From Haliclona indistincta (Eukaryota; Porifera; Demospongiae; Haplosclerida; Chalinidae), in NCBI GenBank assembly GCA_964017065.1, contig OZ024790.1, forward strand, positions 6,375,422 through 6,439,421: a stretch of 64,000 nt of DNA. Direction: 5' to 3'. The notes under the pieces were generated by a model. The model did no database searches, was not told the origin of the DNA, and saw only the letters and a list, made by a program, of their open reading frames with translations. The translations under genes and the position numbers were made by a program. Shown here in pieces: positions 30,599 to 43,080 of this stretch (position 1 is its first letter; the number at the start of each line of letters is the position of its first letter).

Positions 30599-33500
30599 TC
30601 ACCATTCACCGATGTGCTCCCTGAGAGCATGTGGTGTCCAGTGATCACTGGTTGAGAATACAACCACACCTCTGCTACTGACACACTCCCAGAGCTTTAG
30701 CAACCAGCCTGAAGAGGATGTGTGAGTGAGGGAAGGAGTGATCAGTGAAAAATTGAGCGAAGTGGATATTTTGCCCAATTACTTTTTGGTTGTGCAAGTC
30801 GGTCGATGAATTCAAAGAGTACCAAGTTATATCCATGGATCTCATTTGGTATCCATGTCAACTAAAGTGAATCAGTACTCGTCTAGTTAGTTACCTACTA
30901 GCTAAGCTTACCTGTTTGAATGTTACTGAGTCCATACTGCTCCTACTAACACTATCTGGCAGCTGTATTGACCACTGTGTCTCTCCATCACTAGTAGCCC
31001 ATACTACCTCATGTTGGCTTTGTAGCTGCTGTGCTGCATCGATCAACCGTCCAGAATAATCGACACTGAGAACCTGTAGAGATTACTCAATCATTCTCTC
31101 ACTCACTCACCCATCCACTCACACAGTCAGTCCATAGTACAGCGCTTTGCAGGTAGGTAGCAAGCAGACAGAGTCAAGCTTGTGGTTTTGATACATCTAC
31201 CACAAACAGGCAGTGCCAAACAGTGCACTGTGGTACATTGCGTAAACTTTATCAAACCAAAAGCTTTAAGCTTGACTCTGTCTGCTTGCTTTTGACAACC
31301 TACCTGCAAAGCGCTGTATTTATCTATGCTCAGTCACTCACTCACTCACTTGACTAAATACTTCCGACAGCATAAAGCTAGTGTATCCTCCTCCACATCC
31401 CAGTACGAGTGCTTTCTGATGATTGCTGGATAATTCCTTCATTTCTGTGCAGAACTTTACCAAACCTCTGCCATAGTCAATTTCCTGTAATATCGTTAAA
31501 ACACGAATACTAGTATGATAGTGTTTATTGCACCTCTCCCAGTTCTGTGGTGAGCATTTTCTTACAGATATCCAGTCTATCAAACTTGTCTTGCTGGTTC
31601 ATAGTCTCTATCCAATTCTTCTCTGTCACTTGTGATGACGAAGTAACCGAGTTATCTTTTAAAAATCAAAAATTTATGAACATCTAACACCTCATATCTG
31701 GCTGACCTGGTGTTCCTAGACCTAGAATGAAGACGTCAGATCTACACAGACGCACTGGAATGGGACCTCGGGTGAGACTGCGTGCTACGCGGAACCCCAT
31801 TTGCTGGAAGAAGTGTCGACGGAACCCGACCCTGTAGAAACGCTGTCCCTGACCACCAGTGGACGCCCATGACCCTCCCTATACAAGCAGACAATGGTCT
31901 GAAGCAACAGGAAAGATAGGAATGCAAGCACTGACCAACATCACAACATATAGACCAGTGAAGAACGGAGTAGAGAAGTCTTCGTAGAGGTAATGTGCCT
32001 TGAAGCCCGGCAACCCATTTAATTGGTCCTCAGTGTACTCCCATACATTACCATAAGTATCATAGAAACCAAGATGGTTAGGAGGGAACTGGTTTACAGC
32101 CTGCAACAAAGAGAGAGTGATTGTCTGATATATAAGATAAGGTGCAGCTCTTACTGAGGAGGACCCGTATGTTAAATTGTTATTTGCTTCAAATTTACCA
32201 GTGCAGAACGGATCACACTCAAATTCAGAGGTGACAGCCTATTATGGAAAATCATGATAATTTTTTCTTTTTTAGTTCTATACCTACCTCGTCTCCTCTG
32301 ATGCAGTGCATCTCAGCCTCTGTTGGTAGCCTGTACTCTTGTCCCTTCCACCTGCAGTATGCCTTGGCTTCATGGTAGTTCACATCAACCGGCCAATCAA
32401 ATGGCATTTGAATCACATCAAAGATAGCACGATACCTGAATCAGTACAAATGCTTAATAGGCAAAGTAATTCACAATTTTAACGGTTCAATTTGATTCAC
32501 AGTTAAAAACAATCATAATGAGATTCATATTACAGTTCCAATGATATGCATTGCTATAAAGCTGCAGTTAACTTACTTGTACTTCGTTGTGCCGCTGTTC
32601 TTGTCGCACAATGACAGAGTACAGTGTGAGTAGCTAGCTAGAACACTGCCACAACCTGACTTGCACCCATCAGCACACACCCAGAAGGTAGGGTGCTTAG
32701 CTTGTCTTGATTGGCACCATCTCCATCCTGCAGCAAATCACAGTCACACTAACATCTCTCTCTCTGTCTCTCACCTTCATCCGTCCATAGTTCTCTCTGA
32801 TGATATCCTCCGCTTTCTACAAACTCCAGAAACTCTCCATTCGTCACTTTGTACTTACTAGCCTCAAATGTAGGAACACTGAGAGAGAGAAAGAGTGAAC
32901 ATAAAGTGTTAGTTGATCTGAGATAACTCACTGCATTACAGCAGTGCCGTATTCAAGGTCCCACCCAAATGTCGGGTGATCTCGAGGTTTACCAAACTCA
33001 ACAGTTCTCTCGCTCACAGTAACGAATGAATTTCTTCCGGCAGGTTTATCTGGACATACACGCATGTGTAGTACAGGGGAAGCTTTTGCACTAGACTCAC
33101 CAGCTTCCACCGGAGCATATTTCCAATTAACGGGACGCTTAAGATATTCTACGGGTAGTTGCCTCAGCAACACAGACGTTGTTTCAAGATGAATTCTGCA
33201 ACAAAATCATTTCATTTTCAAAAATAATTATCATTTCTCACCTCTCATGCTCAATACTCATAATCACGGCCCACTACAAAATATAAAAACTGTTAGTTAT
33301 CTTCAAAATAGCATCTTCCTACCCAAGGATGGTCTTGTGTGATTGGTAACTCAAGAGGAGCTGTCTCGATCACTCTGATAACCAGATCATAGACCTTGCG
33401 TCTGTATTCCATCACATCCTGGACACTCGGCCACTTGAAGGCTCCGCCCAGACGGTAGTTCTCCTGTGAGAGAGAGAGAGAGAGTCAAAAGCTGAGTGAT

Positions 33501-34116
33501 AAGGTGAATGCTTGCTTACCGTATCGTCCCAAGACATCTCATTAACACCTGTTTCAAACAATGCTTCAAAATGTCTATCAACTCTCTTCTAAAAATTGAA
33601 CAATTGCTATAAATCAGTAATCACAGAATCTACATTGTACATTGATTGATACAATTGTGCTCTGTTTACCTTGATAAGGCCTGCTAGAAGCATCTTGTTG
33701 ACGTAAAGTGTTGCAGTGTGTGCTAGATAGAAGATCAGTGGTAGCCTGAGCCGATCAGGAGACCGATAAAAGTACTCCTCATCTGTAGGCAGCAAGATAT
33801 CGCTAGTATACACGTGCACAGTGCAGCAACCTGCCCCACCTCTATTGCAGAGAAGAGGCCGCGCGGCAGACGGATCTGCACGTGCAATGCGCTGCAGTGC
33901 AGAGCGTCACTCACCAGTTATAGAAGAGAACAGCATTTCATAGAGCTTGTACGAGTTCTTGAAATACCCTCTGATCTCACTACATCGAGTAGAACATTTT
34001 TATAAAACAGCGATGAATTGTTACTCATAACTTTATTACTTTCGAGTGCTTTTCGCTAGATTGAGAGGTCGCAAGGAGAAGATCTTTGATGCAAATCGCT
34101 TCTGCAGAGCGTCCAT
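30599..34116 (-). CDS. ovoA: OvoA copy B: 5-histidylcysteine sulfoxide synthase / methyltransferase
   Basis: Full-length paralogue of 8251-11818 with the same exon order. The start is ATG 34116 (MDALQKRFASKIFSLRP) and the stop is at 30599 (ends HALREHIGEW). It keeps the split SIEHERIHF metal-binding motif, the FGE-like exons (YKVTNGEFLEFVES, AEMHCIRGDE, YGNVWEYTEDQLNG) and the methyltransferase motif LGCGGGYTSF. Differences from A are scattered substitutions (for example STSENWTP to STSDHWTP) and I see no stop or frameshift in the exons I checked. Upstream sequence is unrelated to copy A from about 6 nt before the ATG, so the two copies must have different promoters. Probably functional, or very recently so. 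Confidence 0.9.
31138..31318. mobile_element. Hairpin MITE in OvoA-B intron
   Basis: Orthologous to 8793-8971: TACAGCGCTTTGCAGG end and GCAAAGCGCTGTA end, with some internal changes. Confidence 0.75.
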
Positions 34117-34118
34117 AG

Positions 34119-35220
34119 TTCCAGTTCGTCCTTGCAAAGTGCACCGAGTCGCTGCTCAACGATGAAATTCATAAACTCATGTGACCACAATGAATTCGTG
34201 ATACGACTTTAACTGCATGCTCGCCCACATAGTAGACCTTTACTACCTGGCAGGCAGTGACCATTATAGACAGGTTTCACTGTATAATACTGTTTGTTCC
34301 CTAGGTAGCTAGCTGTTATAAGCAGGCAGTGATCATTACTGTAATCGCGTTGTCTGTCTGTCGTTCTGTCTGTCTGTTACACCATTTTTGCGGCGCACCT
34401 AGAAGGTAAGCTCTGAAACTTGCAATGCAGGTAGAACTCGATATTATCTCGGTTGTGAACTAGCGAAAGTTCGATGCAAAGCTTTGTTCTAGAGTTATGG
34501 CGCGGTTTGCTTACTTTGTTTACCATTGCTGGCGATCTGGACTTCTCCAAAGGCAAAGCTGTCCACAGTTGACTGCCTAGAAGCTGATGGGTTAGAATTT
34601 TACTACAGGATAGCAGCGCAAGTCCAGAGAAATCGTGTAAGCAAGCTATGGAGGCTATCTAGCTCGTGGTATGCGTTGCATGCTGTGCTAAACACTGTAG
34701 ACACGCCCAGTTTAATTATTGTGGTTAGCACTGATTGCATAACTAAAGCACTTGCTGTACAGAAATCCTGTATACATGCATCTACAGTTGCCGTGTTTGT
34801 GGAATGGTGGATAGTGTTATTCCACCGAGGCATCCGCACCTTAGATGCTATTTTTTTTCTTAGTATGAATTGTCTTTATTGTGCACTGTAATTATAATAG
34901 ACAGGTTCCACTGTACCGCTGTTTAGCTAAAACAAGGAGCACAAGTAAAACCGAGATTGTGGCAGAACGTAATGATTGTATAATTTATTCTATCGCTCGC
35001 AAGGGGAAAGTAGCCGGCTAAGCGCGCAAAGAAACGCCGTAATGTCTTTTGTTTTACCATGTCTTTTGTTTTACCTGCATGCAGCACAATACTGCCGACC
35101 GCGATCCAAAAATTTCATGCGACTAAAAATGGTCTATTGATCGATCATGACCTTTGTATTTGCCTTTGTCCTATTAAATTTAATTGCCTGTTATTATCTG
35201 GTTGTTAATAGGAAGTTACA
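34119..35220. other. Intergenic region with dispersed repeat, 5' of methyltransferase
   Basis: Contains TGTCTGTCTGTCGTTC-type sequence near 34358, two copies of a motif like ATAGACAGGTTTCACTGTA (about 34267 and 34899), and a roughly 450-bp dispersed repeat (34440-34900) listed separately. No other gene seen. Confidence 0.5.
34440..34900. repeat. Dispersed ~450-bp repeat, copy 1
   Basis: Shares blocks such as TTTACCATTGCTGGCGATCT, CTACAGGATAGC and ATTCCACCGAGGCAT with 42565-43080 (inverted) and parts with 51095-51460. It has no convincing ORF; possibly an LTR-like or non-autonomous element. Confidence 0.55.
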
Positions 35221-36084
35221 ATGTCCGACTCGAGGCAAGCAGTAGGCTCTCCACACACCGCAAGTCAGGTTTATTATCGTCCTGAGAAGCTGGAACCAGT
35301 CCTTACAGATTGGGAGAAGACAGTCGCCCCTCCTGACTACATCACGTTCATTGAGGAGACTACGGTCTGCAGGGACATTGTGGCAGCCAGTGAAAAAAGA
35401 AATGGAGACCCGGTTCGAGTTTTAGATATCGGTTGTGGCACTGGATTTTTCTGGAAATTTCTTTCTTCTCGTCTGCCGCCTGGAGTACACATTGACTGCT
35501 GGCTACTTGACTGTTCTGCCTACTCTATCGAGCAATGCGCCGAGACGATTGACAAGAACATGGGAGGGAAATGTGCAGTGAAGGGGAAGGTTTGCATCAA
35601 TGCTGAGCTGTTAAATAAATCACAAGAGCTTAAGAATCTTCAATTTGATTTAATCATTTCTCTACATTCTCTCTACACCATCAACTTGACAGCAATGCCT
35701 GCATTCTGTGAAGCGGTTTCAAGCCTGCTTGCCACACCTGGGGGTAAATACTGGTATTTGAATTACAGCAAGGAGTCATTTTCTCAAGAGTTGAACGAAT
35801 TTCACGCCTCACGCATGGGAGTTCTGCTTCGCATGTGCATGGCTGAAGATTTGTTTCCACTTTTGGAATCGTATTTACCAGGAGTTCAAGTACAGATATT
35901 GTCTTACTACCATACTGTACATGGGAGAGAAGGTGATACAGAACTGGCTAACTACTTGAAGAAAATGACGCTAGATAGTGACTTTGACAAGGAAGATGCA
36001 GTACAGCTGATCAGCAAGTATGGTGACGGAGATGGTCTCTATCGATTTCCTCACAAGGCCCATGCTATAGCCTGGCAAAAATGA
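35221..36084 (+). CDS. Single-exon SAM-dependent methyltransferase, histamine N-methyltransferase-like
   Basis: 287 codons without introns. The class I Rossmann motif I is VRVLDIGCGTGFFWKFL (about residues 66-82), followed by an acidic-loop region (IDCWLLDCSAYSIEQC) and a motif-IV-like FDLIISLHSLYTI. The overall plan (N-terminal YYRPEKLEPVLTDWEK, then the SAM fold, then YLNYSKESFSQEL) recalls animal histamine N-methyltransferase-like proteins of similar length. The substrate cannot be assigned from sequence. The ATG at 35221 is the first in frame and follows an AT-rich leader. It converges with HSDL2 copy 1, with 157 bp between the stops. A 3' fragment of a second copy lies at 56696-56860. 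The lack of introns among intron-rich neighbours could mean a retroposed origin. Confidence 0.8.
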   Translation: MSDSRQAVGSPHTASQVYYRPEKLEPVLTDWEKTVAPPDYITFIEETTVCRDIVAASEKRNGDPVRVLDIGCGTGFFWKFLSSRLPPGVHIDCWLLDCSAYSIEQCAETIDKNMGGKCAVKGKVCINAELLNKSQELKNLQFDLIISLHSLYTINLTAMPAFCEAVSSLLATPGGKYWYLNYSKESFSQELNEFHASRMGVLLRMCMAEDLFPLLESYLPGVQVQILSYYHTVHGREGDTELANYLKKMTLDSDFDKEDAVQLISKYGDGDGLYRFPHKAHAIAWQK

Positions 36085-36241
36085 ATTTAAACTGTAACTC
36101 TATACTAATAATGGTGTATTTGTGGGATAGCACAGAGTCACTGCTTAATAACTAAACACACATGCAACGCACAATGAATACACGATAATTTATAACAATA
36201 TCTTTGTTTACACACACCCAGTGCTATAGAGTGGTCTGCAG

Positions 36242-38230
<1,989 letters not shown>

Positions 38231-38430
38231 NNNNNNNNNNNNNNNNNNNNNNNNNNNNNNNNNNNNNNNNNNNNNNNNNNNNNNNNNNNNNNNNNNNNNN
38301 NNNNNNNNNNNNNNNNNNNNNNNNNNNNNNNNNNNNNNNNNNNNNNNNNNNNNNNNNNNNNNNNNNNNNNNNNNNNNNNNNNNNNNNNNNNNNNNNNNNN
38401 NNNNNNNNNNNNNNNNNNNNNNNNNNNNNN
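38231..38430. other. Assembly gap (200 N)
   Basis: Exactly 200 undetermined bases. It interrupts the 5' end of HSDL2 copy 1 on one side and opens directly into the 172-bp satellite on the other, so the true distance and the satellite length are unknown. Confidence 1.
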
Positions 38431-40205
38431 AAGAATAGAATTAGTAGAGACTGCTAGAGCAGCCCAGTGAGATTAGCTTATTTCTACATCAAGTTACAAG
38501 TGTGGGTCCTTATCGAATACATTACCTATGATTGTTGAGGTTATCACAGTGCTGGTAACACATCACTAGCATGCTTAACATAGGTCTAACTTTTCACACT
38601 GCAAGAATAGAGTTAGTCTAGACTACCAGAGCAGCCCAGTGTCATTAGCTTTTTTCTACATCAAGTTACAAGTGTGGGTCCATATCGAATCAAATACCTA
38701 TGATTACTGCTGTAATCACAGTGCTGGTAATACATCACCAACATGCTTTTAAAAGATCTAACTATTCAGAGTGCAAGAATACAGTTAGGAGAGACTGCCA
38801 GAGCAGTACAGTAACATTAGCTTATTCCTACATCAAGTAACAAGTGTGGGTCCTTATTGAATCAAATACTTATGATTGCTGCTTTAATCTCAGTGCTGGT
38901 AACACATAACCAGCATGCTTTAAAAAGATCTAACTTTTCCGACAGCAAGAATAGAGTTAGTAGAGACTGCCAGAGCAGCCCAGTGTCATTAGCTTATTTC
39001 TACATCAAGTAACAAGTGTGGGTCCTTATCGAATACATTACCTATGATTGCTGCAGTAATCACAGTGCGTGTAACACATCACCAGCATGCTTTAAAAAGA
39101 TCTAACTATTCAAACAGCAAGAATGGTGTTAGTAGAGACTGCCAGAGCAGCCCAGTGTCATTAGCTTATTTCTACATCAAGTTACAAGTGTGGGTCCATA
39201 TCGAATCAAATACCTATGATTACTGCTGTAATCACAGTGCTGGTAATACATCACCAACATGCTTTAAAAAGATCTAACTATTCAGAGTGCAAGAATACAG
39301 TTAGGAGAGACTGCCAGAGCAGTACAGTAACATTAGCTTATTCCTACATCAAGTAACAAGTGTGGGTCCTTATTGAATCAAATACTTATGATTGCTGCTT
39401 TAATCTCAGTGCTGGTAACACATAACCAGCATGCTTTAAAAAGATCTAACTTTTCCGACAGCAAGAATAGAGTTAGTAGAGACTGCCAGAGCAGTCTAGT
39501 AACATTAGCTTATTCCTACATCAAGTTACAAGTGTGGGTCCTTATCGAATACAATACCTGGATTGCTACTGCAATCACAGTGCTGGTAACACATCACTAG
39601 CATGCTTTAAACAGATCTAACTTTTCACACAGCAAGAATAGAGTTAGTAGAGACTGCCAGAGCAGCCCAGTGACATTAGCTTATTACTACATCAAGTTAC
39701 AAGTGTGGGTCCTTATCGAATACAATACCTATGATTGCTGCTGTAATCACAGTGCTGTTAACACATCACCAGCATGCTTTAAAGGGATCTAACTTTTCAC
39801 ACAGCAAGAATAGAGTTAGTAGAGACTGCCAGAGCAGTCTAGTGACATTAGCTTATTCCTACATCAAGTTACAAGTGTGGGTCCTTATCGAATACAATAC
39901 CTGGATTGCTACTGCAATCACAGTGCTGGTAACACATCACCAGCTTGCTTAAAATAGGTCTAACTTTTCAGACAGCAAGAATAGAATTAGTAGAGACTGC
40001 CAGAGCAGCCCAGTGAGATTAGCTTATTTCTACATCAAGTTACAAGTGTGGGTCCTTATCGAATCAAATACCTATGATTGCTGCTGTAATCACAGTGCTT
40101 GTAACACATTACCAGCCTGCTTTAAAAAGATCTAACTTTTCAGACAGCAAGAATAGAGTTAGTAGAGACTACCAGAGTAGTACAGTAACATTACATCAAG
40201 TAACA
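38431..40205. repeat. 172-bp tandem satellite, about 10 units
   Basis: Monomer start motif GCAAGAATA recurs at 38601, 38773, 38945, 39117 and 39289, giving an exact 172-bp period. Each unit contains TACATCAAGTTACAAGTGTG, GTGGGTCCTTATCGAAT and CAGTGCTGGTAACACATCAC. Units near 38680-38945 and 39196-39461 are almost identical at a 516-bp offset (three monomers), so a higher-order arrangement exists. The array ends abruptly at about 40205. The small frames it produces are not genes. Confidence 0.95.
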
Positions 40206-40978
40206 AGGTGTAGAAGGGAAGACGCGAAGTCGCTGCGCTGCGCGATCGCGATGTTAAATGGGCGGACGGGTTAAAGATCGCGGGTCCTTAGGTCGGGTCC
40301 TTGTGCGTTTTATGACTATTGTAATACCTCCACACGTCGCACGTGCATGCAAGCCACGCCTTCTTGCTAACGCCTTGACCTCTTGACAACCGAGCGGCCT
40401 GCGCGCTACCTCCTAGCAACACCACCGCGGCTCGCGCCAAACATTGATCTAGCGACGGCCAAAATGGCGACTACACTGATAAATAAAATTAAGGTTTACT
40501 CGAAAATTTTGTATTGGACACCCCATTTTTAAGTTAAATACGACATCGCAATTTGCAGTTCTTTCCGAAAAAGGCAAAAAATCTAAAAACTGATACTCAC
40601 TATCTGGAGGCTTAAGACATGAGTGCTTTTTTCGAAGCCAGCAAGCTGATCGTCGGCCCTTCTTGAGATCTTGACACGGACCACGACGCTCCCGCCGGTT
40701 TTCCTCACGATCACCAGTTTGTCAGTCTCTCAGCAGAGCTGTTAGGTCATTTTTGTTCGATATTTAGTTATCTTGGGATTCTAGCATGCACATTTGGCTC
40801 GATACTAGCTTTGTCGCAGTCATAACAGCTGTCGCAGTCGTAATCTTGGGCTCCAATGGAGCGACAACGTCTACTACTGTACAACTATGGCACGACAACG
40901 AATATAACGGACATACCCGGAGAAAATGACGTCAATCTTGTCGTTGTCGCCAATTTTATCGTAGTGTGACCGAGGCCT
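40206..40978. other. Non-coding region between satellite and palindrome
   Basis: About 770 bp of moderately GC-rich sequence (GCGCTGCGCGATCGCGATG near 40235). I see no gene, exon or repeat that I recognise. Confidence 0.5.
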
Positions 40979-42384
40979 AAGCCACCTATATTCGGCCACC
41001 ATCTATTATCGGCCACTCGCTCGTACACTTGCAAATGTGCTACACAGATCAAACATGACCGACGTATAGACACACACTTCCTCTGCCTGCATTGCAAGTT
41101 TGCAGCTCGTAACTGCTTCTTTGTCTACTGTGGAGACGAAGAAAGTGGGTAGCCGAAAACATCGATGTTCGGCAAAAGCAATCTATTATCCGGCACCAGT
41201 CCTAGTGACTGATAAACGAATAGGGGTCTGCAAACACCTTCATCCATCAGCATTACAACGAGCTACAATTGAAAAGCTCTCGTCTTGCCGTCCGGGTAAT
41301 TTTCTTTTCCAAAGACCCCGGGGTCGAGCAATCTATGTTCGGCAACACATGATATTGTTTCAGTGCAATTTATGCTCAAAGAAAACACGATTGCGATACA
41401 GAAACAAGTTGGCTGAGTAGAGCCATCTCCTGTCTATCACAATCACCAAAATTCAGTAACCCTGCGTTCGTCTCTTGATCGCGCAAGCTGCAAACAGCCG
41501 AAAGAGTGGGCGTGGCTCCCAAGGAGCAACCCAGTGCTTGTAAAACAAAGAGTAAACCGAGCATTCCAGAAGTTAAATTTGATTCTGAGCCTCTTTGTCT
41601 GCACTCGCAAAGTAGTTTAGCGCTGATCAATGACTGCATTAGTGAAGGATAGTAATTTTATAGTGGAGTCCTTAAATCAGCAAGCACTGTCCATATCCAT
41701 CACGAGTGCAGTCATTGATCAGCGCTGAACTACTTTGCGAGTGCAGACAAAGAGGCTCAGAATCAAATTTAACTTCTGGAATGCTCGGTTTACTCTTTGT
41801 TTTACAAGCACTGGGTTGCTCCTTGGGAGCCACGCCCACTCTTTCGGCTGTTTGCAGCTTGCGCGATCAAGAGACGAACGCAGGGTTACTGAATTTTGGT
41901 GATTGTGATAGACAGGAGATGGCTCTACTCAGCCAACTTGTTTCTGTATCGCAATCGTGTTTTCTTTGAGCATAAATTGCACTGAAACAATATCATGTGT
42001 TGCCGAACATAGATTGCTCGACCCCGGGGTCTTTGGAAAAGAAAATTACCCGGACGGCAAGACGAGAGCTTTTCAATTGTAGCTCGTTGTAATGCTGATG
42101 GATGAAGGTGTTTGCAGTACTGACTTGCAATCCCGCCCTATTCGTTTATCAGTCACTAGGACTGGTGCCGGATAATAGATTGCTTTTGCCGAACATCGAT
42201 GTTTTCGGCTACCCACTTTCTTCGTCTCCACAGTAGACAAAGAAGCAGTTACGAGCTGCAAACTTGCAATGCAGGCAGAGGAAGTGTGTGTCTATACGTC
42301 GGTCAAGTTTGATCTGTGTAGCACATTTGCAAGTGTACGAGCGAGTGGCCGATAATAGATGGTGGCCGAATATAGGCGGCTTAC
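40979..42384. mobile_element. 1.4-kb palindrome / foldback element with mirrored ORFs
   Basis: Left arm 40979-41638 and right arm 41707-42384 are inverted copies that appear nearly identical, with a 68-nt spacer. The outer ends read CCACCTATATTCGGCCACC and the inverse. The right arm has an 18-19 nt insertion near 42117. Each arm contains the same 87-codon frame pointing outward from the centre (41376-41639 minus, 41706-41969 plus) differing at one residue. The frame begins MQSLISAKLLCECRQRG and has no recognised domain; a short hydrophobic stretch LGLLFVLQALGCSLG is visible. It could be a foldback transposon or a recent palindromic duplication. Confidence 0.8.
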
Positions 42385-42549
42385 TCTAGTCTCCATCCAA
42401 TTCCGACAGTCATCCAGCAGGAACGCGATGCTGCAGCGACAACATCGTGACATCAAAGACAACTTTCCAGTTGAAGAATGCAGCAAGCACCATCGAGAGA
42501 AAGACGAACTAGCTTTAGTCAAAACTCCATTTCGTGATCAGGCTCAGTG
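42385..42549 (+). pseudogene. Truncated member of small-ORF family (copy 1)
   Basis: Begins right at the palindrome edge, in frame with SIQFRQSSSRNAMLQRQH, RDIKDNFPVEECSKHH and EKDEL. It lacks the N-terminal part (MNGDTISPEQEQSYSADKS) seen in the other copies and has a different C-terminus (LALVKTPFRDQAQ). The 5' end was probably lost when the palindrome arrived. Confidence 0.65.
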
Positions 42550-42564
42550 ATCATGAAGACTTGA

Positions 42565-43080
42565 ATTGCTGCTGAAAATGAAGCACCATGGTGCAGATGC
42601 CTCGGTGGAATTGCATGCATACTGCACACTGGACATGCTTTGACCGTCAACACACAGCAACTACATACAGCTAATCTATCAGCAGATGATGATTATAATA
42701 GATTTATAAAGTACAACGGTCATACAAGCTGGCAAAAATAACAGAAGCCAATAGTATGCTACCACAGTGTAATAGTTAGCTGGGCGTGCACAAAGCAGCC
42801 ATGCTTGTAGCAGCTAGCTTTTTTCGGTTTTGCTGAATGTTATTCGGACCCGCCACGCTATCCTGTAGTCCAGATCAAACTTACAATATACTAGCCAGTT
42901 AACCATGGACACATTCGACTTCGGAGAAGTCCAGATCGCCAGCAACGGTAAACAAAGTAAGCAAATCACGCCATAACAGTCGAACCGCAAGCGTCCAAAA
43001 ATACGCGATTTATTTGCCACGGAAGTAGGCGGAACCCCCCACATTCGAGGAGAAAACATGAACGCCAGTCTCTGCAAGAA
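42565..43080. repeat. Dispersed ~450-bp repeat, copy 2 (inverted)
   Basis: Inverse of blocks in 34440-34900 and 51095-51460: GGAGAAGTCCAGATCGCCAG, CATGGACACATTCGACTTC, GGACCCGCCACGCTATCCTG. No coding sequence recognised. Confidence 0.6.

Larger units (their letters stand above)
29683..34118. repeat. Segmental duplication, copy B
   Basis: Second copy of 7363-11820, same orientation, about 22.3 kb downstream. Introns, the hairpin MITE and the CT tract are all retained, so it arose by DNA duplication and not by retroposition. Confidence 0.9.

Noticed and set aside
38431..40205. Short frames of 60-77 codons in the satellite
   Set aside because: They recur with the 172-bp period and are by-products of the tandem repeat.
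41376..41969. Paired 87-codon frames as a genuine gene pair
   Set aside because: They are mirror images within palindrome arms and have no recognised domain, so I list them only as part of the element.
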